A stretch of DNA of 64,000 nt, taken from NCBI RefSeq assembly GCF_002865645.1, contig NW_020194620.1, positions 1,743,353 through 1,807,352 of the forward strand, given 5' to 3'. Origin of the DNA: Hyaloscypha bicolor E (taxonomy: Eukaryota > Ascomycota > Leotiomycetes > Helotiales > Hyaloscyphaceae). Both the position numbers and the translations under genes were made by a program. The notes beneath the pieces were generated by a model that made no database searches, was not told the DNA's origin, and worked only from the letters and a program-made list of their open reading frames with translations. Numbering within the stretch: position 1 is the first letter of the stretch; every line of letters starts with the position of its first letter. This document shows, one piece after another, positions 12,660 to 23,415 of the stretch.

Positions 12660-13364
12660 AATATACCACCCTGTTGGGTGATTGTGCGAGTCTCTTTGGA
12701 TAAATGAGACCGAAGGAGAGGAGAGTGAGTTTTGCATCTGTGGTTAGCGTGAGGCGTTTTTCAGTTATTGAGGCATGGATACCATCTTTATTAAAACAGA
12801 GCGCTCTGTTTTTTTCTTAGCTTGACTTGACTTGTAGAAATTAGGGAGTGGGACGTGTCTGGATTGTCAAGCAATTGAGATCCTTATTTGTTTCGTTGAT
12901 TATTGTTTCTGTTGATGTGAGGACATTTGAATGAGGTCCGCCTAATTTCTTGGGACATTCTGAACTCGAGCAACCACATCGTTGCTGTATATGTCAGCAG
13001 GTTGAGGCCAACTCCTCCTCAATGGCCCAATCCAGTTCAGGACATTCTAAACTTCCGCAATGACAAAATAGTAGAAAATGCCGTTCACAATTGGATTTAG
13101 TTGGGGATTCAAGAGAGGTTGATTCCCACGCTAGGCCGGTTGCGGCACCAGAAAGCTCTTGGCGTTCGCAACTCGAGAAGTGACGACGGAGCAACCCGAT
13201 AGCTTGCAAGGAACCTTCCAATTGAATTTCTTTCTTGCCGCAACAAACCTTTGCTTTTATATAAACCAGCCCACAGATTCAGGTGTTCATTCCAGCTCTA
13301 AAAGCCAATATCGTCCAACTCGACTTTGAGCGCCGAGTTGTGCCATCAGCCTTTTGCTGTCTTC
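12660..13364. other. Intergenic region, MPS1 3' to Nudix gene 5'
   Basis: About 700 bp with the MPS1 3' UTR and the promoter of the next plus-strand gene. A 75-codon minus frame at 12994-13221 has no recognisable feature. Nothing else is seen. Confidence 0.4.
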
Positions 13365-13376
13365 ATGAGTGTTAGG

Positions 13377-14393
13377 ATGGCTTCCACCACCAAGAGCTAC
13401 CTCGATCTCATAAATGATTGCGATAGGTATGTCACTTGATTCAGCACCCAGTCAACTCCGTTGAACGCCTTTTGTAGATTCCCATACGACGATCCCTTGA
13501 AGCCTCTGGGAGACCATTTTTGGTGTCAGATCTATCAATTTATGCTACCTGAAGATCCCAGAACACATGGTTTCATGCTCGCTTCCACGGTCAAGAAGAT
13601 GCCTTGGACAAGTGACTTCGTCATTGACCATAAAGCCAGAACAGTTCGACTTTTTTCCTCAAAAGATAACGGAGACCCCGCTACCGCTTGCACAACAGCC
13701 TTCTCCAAGCTCATTCAACGAATTATTGATGAAGACACCTTTCGAGTGATCCACGGCACGCATAGCGAGCCGTATCCAATCATTGGAGCCAACTTCTCGG
13801 TTTCCATGGAACGTTATGCCAGCACCCTGTTTGGGATTGTTTCACGTGGTGCACATCTCACGGTGTATACGAAGACCGCATCCGGGATGAAGATCTGGGT
13901 ACCTCGTCGATCTTCAAACTTGTTTACTTATCCGAACTGCCTCGACACGACTGTAGCTGGCGGTGTGGCCTTTGGAGAAGGGTCCTTCGAATGCATTGTT
14001 CGTGAAGCGGATGAAGAAGCTTCTCTTCCCGAGGACCTGATTCGGAAACAAGTCGTACATTGTGGATGTATCTCGTACATGGGCTTAAACGACCGAGGAG
14101 GTGGCGGAGAGACTGGACTCATTGCTCCTGACATAATGTTTGTTTACGACCTCGAAATCCCCGAAGGCGTTGTCTGTAAGCAGAACGATGATGAGGTCAA
14201 AGAGTTCTATTTGATGACCGTCGGTGAAGTGAAGGAATGCCTTGCCAGGGCAGAATTTAAGACGAACAGCGCACTTGTCATGATAGATTTTTTCATCAGA
14301 CATGGGATCATTACGGCCGAGAGTGAGAAGAATTATGCAGATATTATCGCCCGCCTCCACCGCAGGTTACCTCTTCCAACCACGCCTCAGTAA
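13377..14393 (+). CDS. DUF4743/Nudix protein, thiamine pyrophosphokinase-related
   Basis: Two exons, 13377-13426 and 13478-14393, 321 residues. The 51-nt intron is supported because the join produces DLINDCDRFPYDDPLKPLG; the codon AG|A spans it. An in-frame ATG at 13365 would add four residues. The N-terminal part matches DUF4743. The C-terminal Nudix fold carries the box GGVAFGEGSFECIVREADEEASL in pieces (GGVAFGE, READEEASL), with the REx2EE metal-binding pattern. Family members resemble yeast YJR142W, a Nudix hydrolase reported to act on damaged or antimetabolite thiamine diphosphates; older annotations call them thiamine pyrophosphokinase-like. Exact substrate is not shown by the sequence. 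Confidence 0.85.
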
Positions 14394-14675
14394 ATAGTTT
14401 AGAAGGGTCGTGAGAGATTGGGCAGATGCTCGAAGGAAGCACAAAGGATCGTCCCGGTCTTGACGACCAAAAGTTGATGAAAGAGAATACTCTGTTCTTT
14501 GTTCGCATATCGAGCAACAAGCAGGACAGTGTGGACAATGCAAGCAAAGACCTAAAGGAAAGAACAGACATTGCACAATGGACATATAGCTACCAGAGCC
14601 AAACTTCGAACTCCATAAATCGATTTCTCAACTTTCGAACCTTACAACCTCGACCACCACTGTCACTTCTCAATC

Positions 14676-15125
14676 ATGTGCTGGCATCAACGAATCGTTT
14701 TCTCTTGCAACCACTACAAGTGGGGACTTGAAGTTTCTCCTTGTGCCTTCCAAAAGCTCTACATGGGAGGCGAATGGTCCGAACATTGTGAAACGATGAA
14801 TTCGCATCCACTCCACTCTCTTACCGTTCAGCCAATGTGCAAGAAGTGCGAGCGGAAGAAGGCAAAACTCGAAGGAACGATGTCGAGAATGAAACTTCTG
14901 ATGAAGGAACTGAATGAATCACTGTCGAAGTTGAAGAAGGAAGAGAAGAGGGAAGGCGGGGAGACATCACCCGGTAACCCTGGAGCGCTATGGATCCCAG
15001 TCTCCCCTATCGAGGCAGCTCACGAAAAATGGATTTGTTCGCCTTTGATCCTTGACCCGAAAGCACATTTATTGAGAGACGAGAACTTAGGAGATATTAT
15101 GGAGAATGTACAAGAAAAGAAATAG
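14676..15125 (+). CDS. Small hypothetical protein with CxxC pair and coiled coil
   Basis: A single exon of 149 residues from an ATG. The N-terminal 60 residues have spaced Cys and His (MCWHQRIVFSCNHYKWG, CETMNSHPLH, MCKKCERKK), suggesting a small metal-binding module. A Lys/Glu-rich segment likely to be helical follows (about residues 65-95, MSRMKLLMKELNESLSKLKKE), then a variable tail. It is not assigned to a named family. The open frame begins with ATG and ends 81 bp before the convergent membrane-protein gene. It could be a lineage-specific protein or, less likely, a chance frame. Confidence 0.55.
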   Translation: MCWHQRIVFSCNHYKWGLEVSPCAFQKLYMGGEWSEHCETMNSHPLHSLTVQPMCKKCERKKAKLEGTMSRMKLLMKELNESLSKLKKEEKREGGETSPGNPGALWIPVSPIEAAHEKWICSPLILDPKAHLLRDENLGDIMENVQEKK

Positions 15126-15206
15126 ACTCTCATTTTAAGCCACCCCTTAAAAGCTGCAAATTCTTCTCATCGCCATAATAGACCTCTGAAATATCAAAAA
15201 AAAACA

Positions 15207-16475
15207 TCAATCCAAATCATCACCCTGTAACAATGCGATTCCCACATGACTCCAAGCACTCCTCTCATTCCTCTTCTTCCAAACTTGAAACAGTGACTCC
15301 AGCATCCCCTCTTTCATCTCACTTCTAATTACCAACTCCCTCCTTTCGCGAAGTCTGAACAGCATTCTCTCTCCTCTGGGCCAATATTTGCCAACGAAAG
15401 CAGCAACCAAAACCAGCCCCGCACCAACCAACGGGGCCCATTGACCCACCAACTGCATCTCCTCACTCTGCAAATCATACGAAAGGATCCACTCGACCCA
15501 GATCAAGAAAATGACAAACACAAATGGCATCAATACCTTCCCGTAAAAGTTGAGCACCCTGACAAGATAATTTAATCCCCTGAGCTTCAAGCTGAGAGGG
15601 TGAGAATGCAAGGGAATAGAGGATGACGTGGAGCGATGACCCCGCATTCTCAGCATCAAGATCGTAATGCTGAAGATAATGGTTAGGGGGACGCAGGACC
15701 AAATGATAGCTGCCAGGATGTACATCCCCCAGTATAGCGGGCTTGGGGCTTCAATCTCGACGAATTTGACGACGTGGAGATCACCCGGCTGACGTAGGAA
15801 GTATGTGGCACTAAGACAGGGGTAGATACAACTTGGCGGGTTTAAGGTTGAGTTCGCGAAATAGGTCCAGACTGTTTCGTTCCAGTTGTTGGCTGGTGGC
15901 GCAGGGTTGCCGCTGAATGGGAAAGTCTCGTTGTATCCCGGAGTGCAAAACCGATGCTGTAAGAGAGGGCCAGTTCCAGAGCCGTTCACTCCGTACATCA
16001 CCGCCATGCAGCAAAGCATGCCGACGAACATCAAGACGATCCAGAGAACGAGGATGGGTACTGCTCCGGAGTGGCGGAACTGGGCCGACCAGAGAGCCAT
16101 CGGGACGACAATCAAGAAACCCGTACCCATGATTGCGAGCGTGGCATCAGTGTCCAGATCAGTTGCGAGAGCTTTGACGAAGATATTCGACCCATTCGTA
16201 CGTGTGACGATACCATCAGCTACGGAGGATTTCGCTAGGGCTAATGATGGTGCAAGTAGCAAGGCATGAATAGCAGTAGTGCCACCATAGATCAGGCAAG
16301 CTGCCGCTGCTCCTGCAGTCAGCCAGTCTTGTCGTCTGAAACCGACGACGAATAGAATAAGGCCGTAATATAAGACTCGTGGTGCTCGTCCGTACTGGCC
16401 ACTCAGGGAAAAGACGCATTCCACATCATTGAAAACAACAAAGGCGGCCATTTTGGAAAAGGTCCGCATGGGCAT
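15207..16475 (-). CDS. Multipass membrane protein, unknown function
   Basis: One exon of 422 residues. Hydrophobic segments are visible at roughly residues 35-50 (YYGLILFVVGF), 55-80, 120-135 (IMGTGFLIVVPMAL), 140-165 (VPILVLWIVLMFVGMLCCMAV), 255-280 (WGMYILAAIIWSCVPLTII), 315-335 (VLMPFVFVIFLIWVEWIL) and 350-365. The loop between the fourth and fifth holds Cys and N-glycosylation sequons (GYNETF, NWNETV, FANSTL), so it is probably lumenal or extracellular. The C-terminus is charged and probably cytosolic. I do not recognise a transporter or enzyme motif; the pattern resembles uncharacterised integral membrane proteins of ascomycetes. The start is one of two ATGs six bases apart. Confidence 0.75.
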   Translation of the reverse strand: MPMRTFSKMAAFVVFNDVECVFSLSGQYGRAPRVLYYGLILFVVGFRRQDWLTAGAAAACLIYGGTTAIHALLLAPSLALAKSSVADGIVTRTNGSNIFVKALATDLDTDATLAIMGTGFLIVVPMALWSAQFRHSGAVPILVLWIVLMFVGMLCCMAVMYGVNGSGTGPLLQHRFCTPGYNETFPFSGNPAPPANNWNETVWTYFANSTLNPPSCIYPCLSATYFLRQPGDLHVVKFVEIEAPSPLYWGMYILAAIIWSCVPLTIIFSITILMLRMRGHRSTSSSIPLHSHPLSLKLRGLNYLVRVLNFYGKVLMPFVFVIFLIWVEWILSYDLQSEEMQLVGQWAPLVGAGLVLVAAFVGKYWPRGERMLFRLRERRELVIRSEMKEGMLESLFQVWKKRNERSAWSHVGIALLQGDDLD

Positions 16476-16511
16476 GAGACTGATTCGTCTTGTCGAATAT
16501 GGAGCAGCTCA

Positions 16512-16750
16512 TTACCTATGAGTTCGCCTCTGTCGTTCCCTCCGTCCTGTCCCCTCTCTCCCCCTCGGTAGTAGCACCCTCTGTGTCCTCCGCCGTCTGT
16601 CCAGCCAGAAATATATTAAAGCCACCAGAAGTAATGCCCCAATCGGAATGGCAATACTTATTCCCAGGACTGTGCCCCGAGTGCCCCGAGGGAGAGGATT
16701 TGATGCAGCGTAAATGACTGCATTCGCGGTTCCGCTAGTTAGAGGTTCAG
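16512..16750 (-). CDS. Terminal exon of a single-pass membrane protein, gene unresolved
   Basis: On the minus strand, sequence after an acceptor-like GAACAG (branch-like CTTAC just upstream) reads through NAVIYAASNPLPRGTRG, a clean transmembrane helix (TVLGISIAIPIGALLLVALI), then a basic tail (FWLDRRRRTQRV) to a stop at 16512-16514. This layout is typical of the 3' end of fungal genes with a secreted ectodomain and one transmembrane segment. There is no ATG in frame, so 5' exons must lie at higher coordinates. I could not assemble them: protein-like pieces at 16860-16960 are interrupted by a 41-bp duplication and stops. It may be a partial or decayed gene. Confidence 0.35.
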
Positions 16751-16785
16751 CTGTTCAATCAGGTAAGCTCAATGATACCGCACAA

Positions 16786-16867
16786 TATTGAACACGAACC
16801 ATTTGTGGTAATAGCGGCTGACGAGCTATATTGAACACGAACCATTAGTGGTAATAGCGGCTGACAA
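16786..16867. repeat. 41-bp tandem duplication, two copies
   Basis: 16786-16826 and 16827-16867 are direct copies starting TATTGAACACGAACC and differing at two positions. A 41-bp unit is not a multiple of three, so it would shift any reading frame crossing it. Confidence 0.85.
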
Positions 16868-18111
16868 GCTAAGTCAGGTCCAGGATCAGCAAAGGGTATC
16901 TCATATCAAAATGAGAAGGCTTGCCTTGTGACCACGATCAATTTCGGTTCCTCCAAATGTTATATTTCAAGCAACAAGGAAGGTAATAGGAGGTCAGAAA
17001 ACAGAGCGCAACGCGAGCCGCAGATTCAAAAATACAGCGAGTATCTAAATAAGATGGAACGGGGATCGCGAGGGCGATGTTTGCTGAGTTGGCAAGAAGA
17101 GGGCCGTTGCTACCTTTGCGGCTACCGCGTGCACCACCACAGCTCGAGCAACACTCTATCAGTAGTTCCAATTGCAGATTGTAATTCTAAAAGGTTTCAT
17201 ACATTGAAACAACGCAGAAGCAAAAATGCTCTCTTCGCCCTTTGGCGTGCTTTGCGAGTCAGGCCAAGCTCGACGATTGTGATGAGCGGGTAATGAGGAC
17301 GGGTTGGGAGAAAGATAAGAGGTGATGACTGGTAGAAATGACATCAATTGCAGTCCGATATTTGATCAGCGAGGTTCTCTCAATGATGTAAAGCAGACGA
17401 GAGAAACAAGGCTGCCGCACTGAATCCGGAGATACTTATGAATCGCGATGTGGCAGTGCAGAAAAACCGAAAGATTCATCAGGCTGAGAAATAGAAGGTC
17501 AAAAGTGTGCGAACCTAGCGCCGGTTCCGATTTGGTAATGGCAGTCACGAGGCATACAGCAAGGCTTGGGGCAGCTGAAAACTGCAGGACGGTAAACACG
17601 AGGTGCAGTTGCAACACACCTATGGTTGGCCCGAAATATGGTTGTAAAATGCTCGAGAGCCAACAACTTCCTTTTGATGCTTGTGGATACAGTACGCTTT
17701 CAAGGGCAGCTGAAGGAGGGTTGAAACGTCAGGCTGGGATTTTTATCGCCGTCCGTTGCGTACCTAGATGCCGATATCAAGGAAGATTTCGGCTTGGGCG
17801 GGGGCTGGGAGATGGCCGCCGGACGTAGATGGTTGTGCCCGATAACAACCAAAAAGAACGAATCCCCCTATTCCAGGAGTTTTCGGAACATTTGGAGACG
17901 GTCAAAGTCCCACACTTCTCCAGAATATTTTGATTTCGAGACTTTTCGCCTATATCGACATTGCCAGTCAAGCCAGCGATTGTGTGAACTGGAAGAGCTG
18001 ACAAATCCAGCGAATCCAGCAACCTCTTTGCTCGAATACCCGGCGAATATATGGTTTCCACGGGTAGAATGCAAGTTCTCCTGAGCTCGCAAAGCCTGGC
18101 CTCCCTGCCAC
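16868..18111. other. Gene-poor stretch upstream of the transmembrane exon
   Basis: About 1.2 kb. Minus frames such as 17366-17617 have a hydrophobic, signal-like start but no further support; plus frames such as 17448-17828 have no recognisable motif. 5' exons of the transmembrane gene might be here but cannot be fixed from sequence alone. Confidence 0.35.
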
Positions 18112-19131
18112 CTACGAAGGAGTAACTTTTATCTCCCCATCCTTATTATAGAAAATTTCCGTCACCTTAACACATCTCAGATGGTTCTTGCCCGAGAGTG
18201 AAGTATCATGATGGAACAAATACCACTTCCCCTTATGCTCCACAATTGAATGGTGGGTCGTCCATCCCTGCACTGGTTCCAAAATCCTCCCACCATACGT
18301 AAACGGGCCAATTGGATTATCCCCAACCGCATAGCACAAGTAATGCGTATCTCCCGTCGAGTACGAGAAATAGTATTTGCCGTTATACTTGTGCATCCAC
18401 GCTGCCTCGAAGAAGCGACGATCATGGTCAGAGGCAGCCAATGGCTGACCCTCCTTGTCGAAAATGATAACGTCTTGAACAACGCCGTCGAAAGAGAGCA
18501 TGTCTTTGCTCAATTTTGCAACTTTGGGGTACAGAGCATTTCCAGATTGGGCCTCCATGCCGCTGTAGGCCGCTTTGTCGAATTCGCCAGATGTCCAGCA
18601 TTGCACTACCACTGTCAATAGGTTTGCGTAGAATTTTGAGAGCGGCTACGTACGCTGACCGCCCCAAATCCCGCCGAAATATAAATACGCCTCTCCGTCA
18701 TCATCCACGAAGCTGGCAGGATCGATACTGAAGCTCCCTTCAATCGGTTCCGGCTCCGGCTTGAAAGGTCCCTCAGGAACATCGCTCACAGCAACTCCAA
18801 TACGGAACACACCCTCCTTATCTCTTGCTGGGAAAAAGAGGTAGTATTTGCCATCTCTGGTTGCCGCGTCTGGGGCCCAGAGCTGCTTTCCCGCCCATGG
18901 GATTTCTTCTAATGCCAAGGCTACCCCGTGATCTGTGACCGGTCCACCGACCTCCTCCATCGAAAGCACGTGATAGTCATTCATGGCATATTGGTCGCCA
19001 TTGTCGTTGTCTTTGATATCGGTGCTGACATCGTGGGACGGGTAGACATACAACTTGCCACTGAATACGTGGGCTGATGGATCGGCTGTGAAGATGTGCG
19101 TTACGAGAGGTTTGATGTCCGTCGACGCCAT
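18112..19131 (-). CDS. Glycoside hydrolase family 43 enzyme
   Basis: Two exons, 19131-18654 and 18611-18112, 325 residues; the 42-nt intron is short but joins GGIWGGQ to LVVQCWTSGEF in phase. GH43 enzymes are five-bladed propeller beta-xylosidases, alpha-L-arabinofuranosidases or related arabinan/xylan exo-enzymes. The expected acids are present: Asp17 in TADPSAHVF (base), Asp137 in SIDPASFVDDDG (pKa modulator) and Glu228 in RRFFEAAWMHKYNGKYYF (acid). There is no signal peptide after the first ATG (MASTDIKPL), so the enzyme is probably intracellular and may act on imported oligosaccharides. The substrate cannot be told from sequence. The frame upstream of 19131 continues to a TTG, not an ATG. 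Confidence 0.88.
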
Positions 19132-19885
19132 GGTGGGCAAATTGCTTTCTTCTGACGGAAGATGAGGTGGACTGATGAGGTCTTGGGCAGCTTGCGGTCT
19201 TAAGTAGGCTCAGAAAAAAAGGGTTTATCCAGTTTACCCATGGCGACGGTTAGCAGGAATAACATTCGAGCGGTGCTGGTGATTGTTGGTAGTGGTATGT
19301 TTGAGGTTGAAGTTCGGCGTCGATCGTGGCGGGGGAGTTTATCCGAGCCGCTAAGCCTAATAGCCTGAAATGTTTGTTCCGTCCTTCCGGGTTGTACCAC
19401 GTTCGTGAAGTTTGATAGGAGGAAGAGCCGATTCAAAATTCCCAGAATTGGTGATGGCGATTCTTGGCAGCCAAGCCAAGATGCAGGGGGCTAAGGAGTT
19501 ACTTGAGCCTCAACCTTGGTCCGAGTGTTGACCCCCTATCCAAGTCGCTTAGACAACCAATCAGCCGAGGGTGAATTAAGTCGAAACTTCCCCTGAAAGG
19601 ATCCACAGTCTGTCAATAAGATTAACTCGCACTCCGGACGATACGATAAAGAACCCTGGTAACTCGGAATCATGATTTCTGAATATGAAAGTGTCGATGT
19701 TGCAGGGGGACTTTTAGGCAGAGGTTGAGGTCCTTTCTGATCTGGTGCAAATGCAGCAGAGCGAGCTTCAACGTCAACGCCGTCTCCATTCAACATCCGG
19801 ACAGTACACCTCCCATGCCCCCGCATATATCCCTTCTCACCCGAAAGCCCATATTTAACCCTCTTCTTTCAATCTGGAATTACAG
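19132..19885. other. Promoter region of the GH43 gene and spacer
   Basis: 750 bp with no recognised gene. Minus frames at 19200-19436 and 19536-19826 are short and unremarkable. Confidence 0.35.
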
Positions 19886-20270
19886 GGAGAGGTTAAACCG
19901 CTGAAAGAAGAGCTGCAGGCGGTAATGGCTAAGAAGATATCTTACCCCAACTACAAGCACGATGGATTATAAGCATACAAGGAGCAATTTCGCTTTCTAC
20001 TGGCGAGACTTCAGAATTGGAAAGACAAGCTCCCACCCAAAGATACTCATGAGAACTTGAGCACAAAATTACAAGAGGCCAAAAGAGACCAAGACGAATT
20101 GAGGCAATAATTGGAGCCGCTCGAGCTCGATCACCGTCGGCAAGAGCATGTTTGCCAACAGAAGCTTCAGAGTTTGAGAAGAAACATAGAGATACACAAC
20201 AAGAGAATGGACACAAAGGCTATAAGATCAGGAGGACTAGTCGGCCAGCAGGGCGGTGCTTTTATCAATG
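19886..20270 (+). pseudogene. Coiled-coil exon relic with two in-frame TAA stops
   Basis: One frame reads a charged, helix-prone protein across 385 bp: VKPLKEELQAVMAKK, then YKEQFRFLLARLQNWKDK, STKLQEAKRDQDELRQ and QQKLQSLRRNIEIHNKRMD. It is interrupted at TAA 19970-19972 and TAA 20108-20110. Both stops are one transition (C to T) away from CAA. The block starts right after an acceptor-like TTACAG and ends at a perfect GTAAGT donor-like site, so it looks like an internal exon of a dead gene. No family is recognised. Confidence 0.45.
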
Positions 20271-20274
20271 TAAG

Positions 20275-20830
20275 TCGGTATGAGTAATGTTGAATTGGTG
20301 GTACACTAGCTTGGCTAGACTACCACTCCTCCCAGCACCAGGTTCAACCACTAATTTAATCTTCTCCACTCTCGCTTGTAATGCGTCACCTGCGGAGCTT
20401 ATTATAAGCTCATTAATATGTAGTCATCTGCTTTACCAAATAATGTGTAATGTATCGGAGAAAGTGGGCTTGGCATTACCCATATCGCAGAGGGTTAATG
20501 GGCATAAGAACTGTGTTTCTGATACCTTTCTCTCGATTTCCTTCCTTCAATCTGCTGTATCTAGTCAACTTACGCACTGTCAAGTCTCAATATATCGCTT
20601 TTTGCACCCATATATTGTTCCCATTTCAATAGATTGGGAGCCAGCGAGGAAAGGTGGAATATCCTCACCCGGCGTAGCAATCGCCATAGATTCGGGTAAA
20701 TACGCATCGCACACAAGTTCCAGCGGATGTGTGATATGGAAGGCTAACCCAGAAGTGATTTTGGTGAACGCAGCATGGATCTTGAGGTCGCGATCTGGCG
20801 ATGTACTCTTCAGTACCAAGCAGGATCTGC
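20275..20830 (-). pseudogene. Unknown protein relic with five nonsense codons
   Basis: On the minus strand one frame stays protein-like for about 185 codons: DRDLKIHAAFTKITSGLAFH, LELVCDAYLPESMAIATPGE, RKEIERKVSETQFL and SAGDALQARVEKIKLVVEPG. It is broken by five stops (TGA at 20580-20582, two more TGA and then TAA and TGA further on), all one C-to-T transition from CGA or CAA. That bias is what repeat-induced point mutation or methylcytosine decay would leave. A 188-codon open frame runs antisense on the plus strand and is the rival reading. The family is not recognised. Confidence 0.35.
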
Positions 20831-20853
20831 GAGAACAGCAGGACGGAAGCTAG

Positions 20854-22257
20854 TTTTCATTTGCGGCTGTCCTCGAGGCAGCAGTTTTATTCTGCCAGCA
20901 GTTCGGCAGGGTTGAGGGTTGGTGGGCGATGGGCGGTGGGCGGTGGGCGGTGCCGCAGACGTTGTTGCTGCTTCAGTGAACGGAGTCTTGCTCCGAAGCA
21001 TGCTTTTCCAGTTCGATTTGTAAATATCTACTGCAGTGCGACATGTAGCAAATGGAGTGGAAATCTGGGCGCATGGTGAGTGTCCAGAAGCCGCGGTATT
21101 ACTTGAGAGAATCGAGCTGGCTCTATTCCCAAGTATTCAGCAAACCCAACTCCCAATTATTGCAAAATTTCAACGAACCTGGAAGCCAAGCACCCGTCCC
21201 TGTTTCACATGTCGTTTCTTACGCCAATTTGAAGCATGCCTCATATCATCTTCCATTTCCGGCCCATGGACCTTCCATCTCGGCCATCAAATGTCTCACT
21301 TCCCAAGCCTAGAAACATTTCGCCCTGATGACCCATCCATTCTTCGTCCACAAATCAAGATTTAAAAAGCGCTCTACTGTAAGTCGGAGGAATTATATAT
21401 AAATCTTATTTATCCCTCGTACCTCGCGCAAAACCAAACCCATTTCCTCCTGATGCCTCCCGCTCCCACGCCAACGGGCTTAGCGCTGACATCTTGCCTC
21501 GTATCTTCGCATCTTACTCCTCGATTCGTCTCCCCAAAGACCGAGAAAGGAAGGTTATTTTTTTTTCCTTTCAAGAAAAACGTTCGCGAGGGCGGCAAGA
21601 GGGCGGCAATCCCCTAGAGGAAGTTAATTCGGGTACATTTTGCCAAGGTTTGCTCCTGTCTTACGCACGTGAATCGTGCTGCTTAATCACGTAGCCCTAC
21701 GGTAACCCCTTGGGCGGCTGAAAATGGAAACGTCCATTGGTGTGTTCGTTTAGGGGGTGCGGAATGGTAATCCTTAGATCTTCAAAGCCCGCTTTTCGAA
21801 GATTGTAGAGTTGAGAGGTTTGCCTGGTGTGAAGAGCGAAACGGAATTGCGAAGAGGTGCACGTGGATACTGTTGGAACTTGGCAGGCAAGATCTTTAGA
21901 ACCTGTGCGTTGTGAAGCTTGAGGAGGAAAACGATCCTGCTGAGAAACTGCATGTAGGTTGAGGTCCACTTGATCCCCCTAGTCCTACCACCTGCTTCAA
22001 GTTGGCATGGAAGAAGAATTGATATGAAGTAATCCCGAGGAGACACAGCAGAGGTCTCCTCGACAAGTGAGAACTCACACATGCATCTCAAAAGCCAAAG
22101 TAAAGTGTCAACATCCAGCCGGCAAAATGCAGTGCCGGAATCAAACTGGTATTGTAAACTCATCCCATGCCATGCAAACGCTCGATCCAACACCCAAACG
22201 CCATCGGCTTCTTTATTGCTGCCATAATCCCATTCCTCTATGAACCAGTTCGCCATA
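20854..22257. other. Spacer without recognised genes
   Basis: 1.4 kb. A short GGGCGGTGGGCGGTG repeat lies at about 20930-20950 and a T-run near 21560. Small frames (21036-21365 plus, 21774-22265 minus) show no motif. The right end contains the 3' UTR of the glycosyltransferase gene. Confidence 0.4.
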
Positions 22258-23415
22258 CTATACACACTTGATCAACTCCTCCGGTCTCTTCAGCCCATCC
22301 TCCGAGTACCTCCTCCTGCTGAAAGGCGAAATACCACCATGGACGCCTCGTAATTGCAGCATGGAATACCAACTACACACTAACACGAACGTGCCTAGTC
22401 CTACGAAGACCCATAGTAGGTGCGATCCAGCTTTGCCTATCGACACGATCAAGAATGCGTCGAATGAATGCCATGATGAGGCGCCAAGGTGATGGAATAA
22501 TGGTGTCTCAACATCGCCGTTTAGCGCGTGGAGATTGGGGTTTCGTCTTGTGCCAGAGAGAATCCGAAGATCGGATCTGCTCTTCTGTTGAGCGTGGATA
22601 GTACTAATTCAGTTGGTCAGCTGATTTGCTCATCATGGGATTGGAAGAACCTACGAAGCATAATGGCATCCGGTGCTGAACATGACAGTTGGGTACGGCA
22701 AGCCGAACCATCTCCAGTTATAGACTGGTAGATTGCGTACTAATTCCCCGACGAAAGGATGGCGTTTACTGGCCATCATGAATCCGTTGGAGAACCCAAC
22801 TGGATGGGCAGCCGGAGCGGTGAAATTGAAGCGTCGAAGAGGACCAAGTGAGCGTCGGCAATCAAGATCCATATCGAGAACCACTCCTTGAATTTTCTGT
22901 CAGTATGGGTGAATATATGGAAAGGTGAGACACGGACCGCCATACTCATACAGAACGAGATACCTCAACGCGTCGACCCTTTGGATAGGATACTTATATC
23001 CATCCCACATCTCCTTCAACAGGGGAAACTTCTCGTTGATGAAAGCCGCCGCCTTCTCGTCTGTCCATAGATGGGCCTCCCATCCTGGGTGGTAGGCGAG
23101 GCAGTTGTTTCTCGCGCTTGACCAGTCCGCCTGCTCAGCGTCCGGCTTGTGGCCGAGCGCGATGTGGTGTAAGATGGGAGGAACCACATCCGGATGTTCT
23201 GGGAGAGAGGTCGCCCTTGTAGCTGAGTAGTTGGTGAAGGTGAGGTCGAAGTTATCGAGGCGTCGCGAGATGAGGAACGTCGAGGACCTCAGATTCCACG
23301 TGATGGGCAAGGAGAAGATGGACCAGGCCACCGCGACCGGAGCACGGAGCCAAAGGACAAGCAGGAAGAGGACGGCAAGCACGACATAGAGCCTTTTCCT
23401 GGGAGAAGAATGCAT
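22258..23415 (-). CDS. DXD glycosyltransferase, mannosyl-inositol-phosphoceramide synthase-like
   Basis: Three exons: 23415-22938, 22886-22655 and 22603-22258, 351 residues, with two 51-nt introns. The first intron lies just before the catalytic block: joining gives YEYGGVVLDMDLDCRRSL, the DXD metal-binding motif of the Gly_transf_sug family (Sur1/Csh1/Imt1). An N-terminal hydrophobic anchor (LYVVLAVLFLLVLWL, about residues 10-25) and a second one near the C-terminus (SHLLWVFVGLGTFVLVCSW) fit a Golgi type II or dual-spanning enzyme. Blocks HHIALGHKP, NGFMMASKRHPF and TTPLF-like SSWHSFDA match the family. Yeast relatives add mannose to inositol-phosphoceramide; that substrate is inferred. A TTG at 23472 opens the frame but the first ATG is 23415. 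Confidence 0.85.

Noticed and set aside
20287..20853. 188-codon uninterrupted plus-strand frame
   Set aside because: Composition (S, L, I-rich, no motif) looks like the antisense of the charged minus-strand relic. I kept the relic at low confidence because neither reading has a recognised family.
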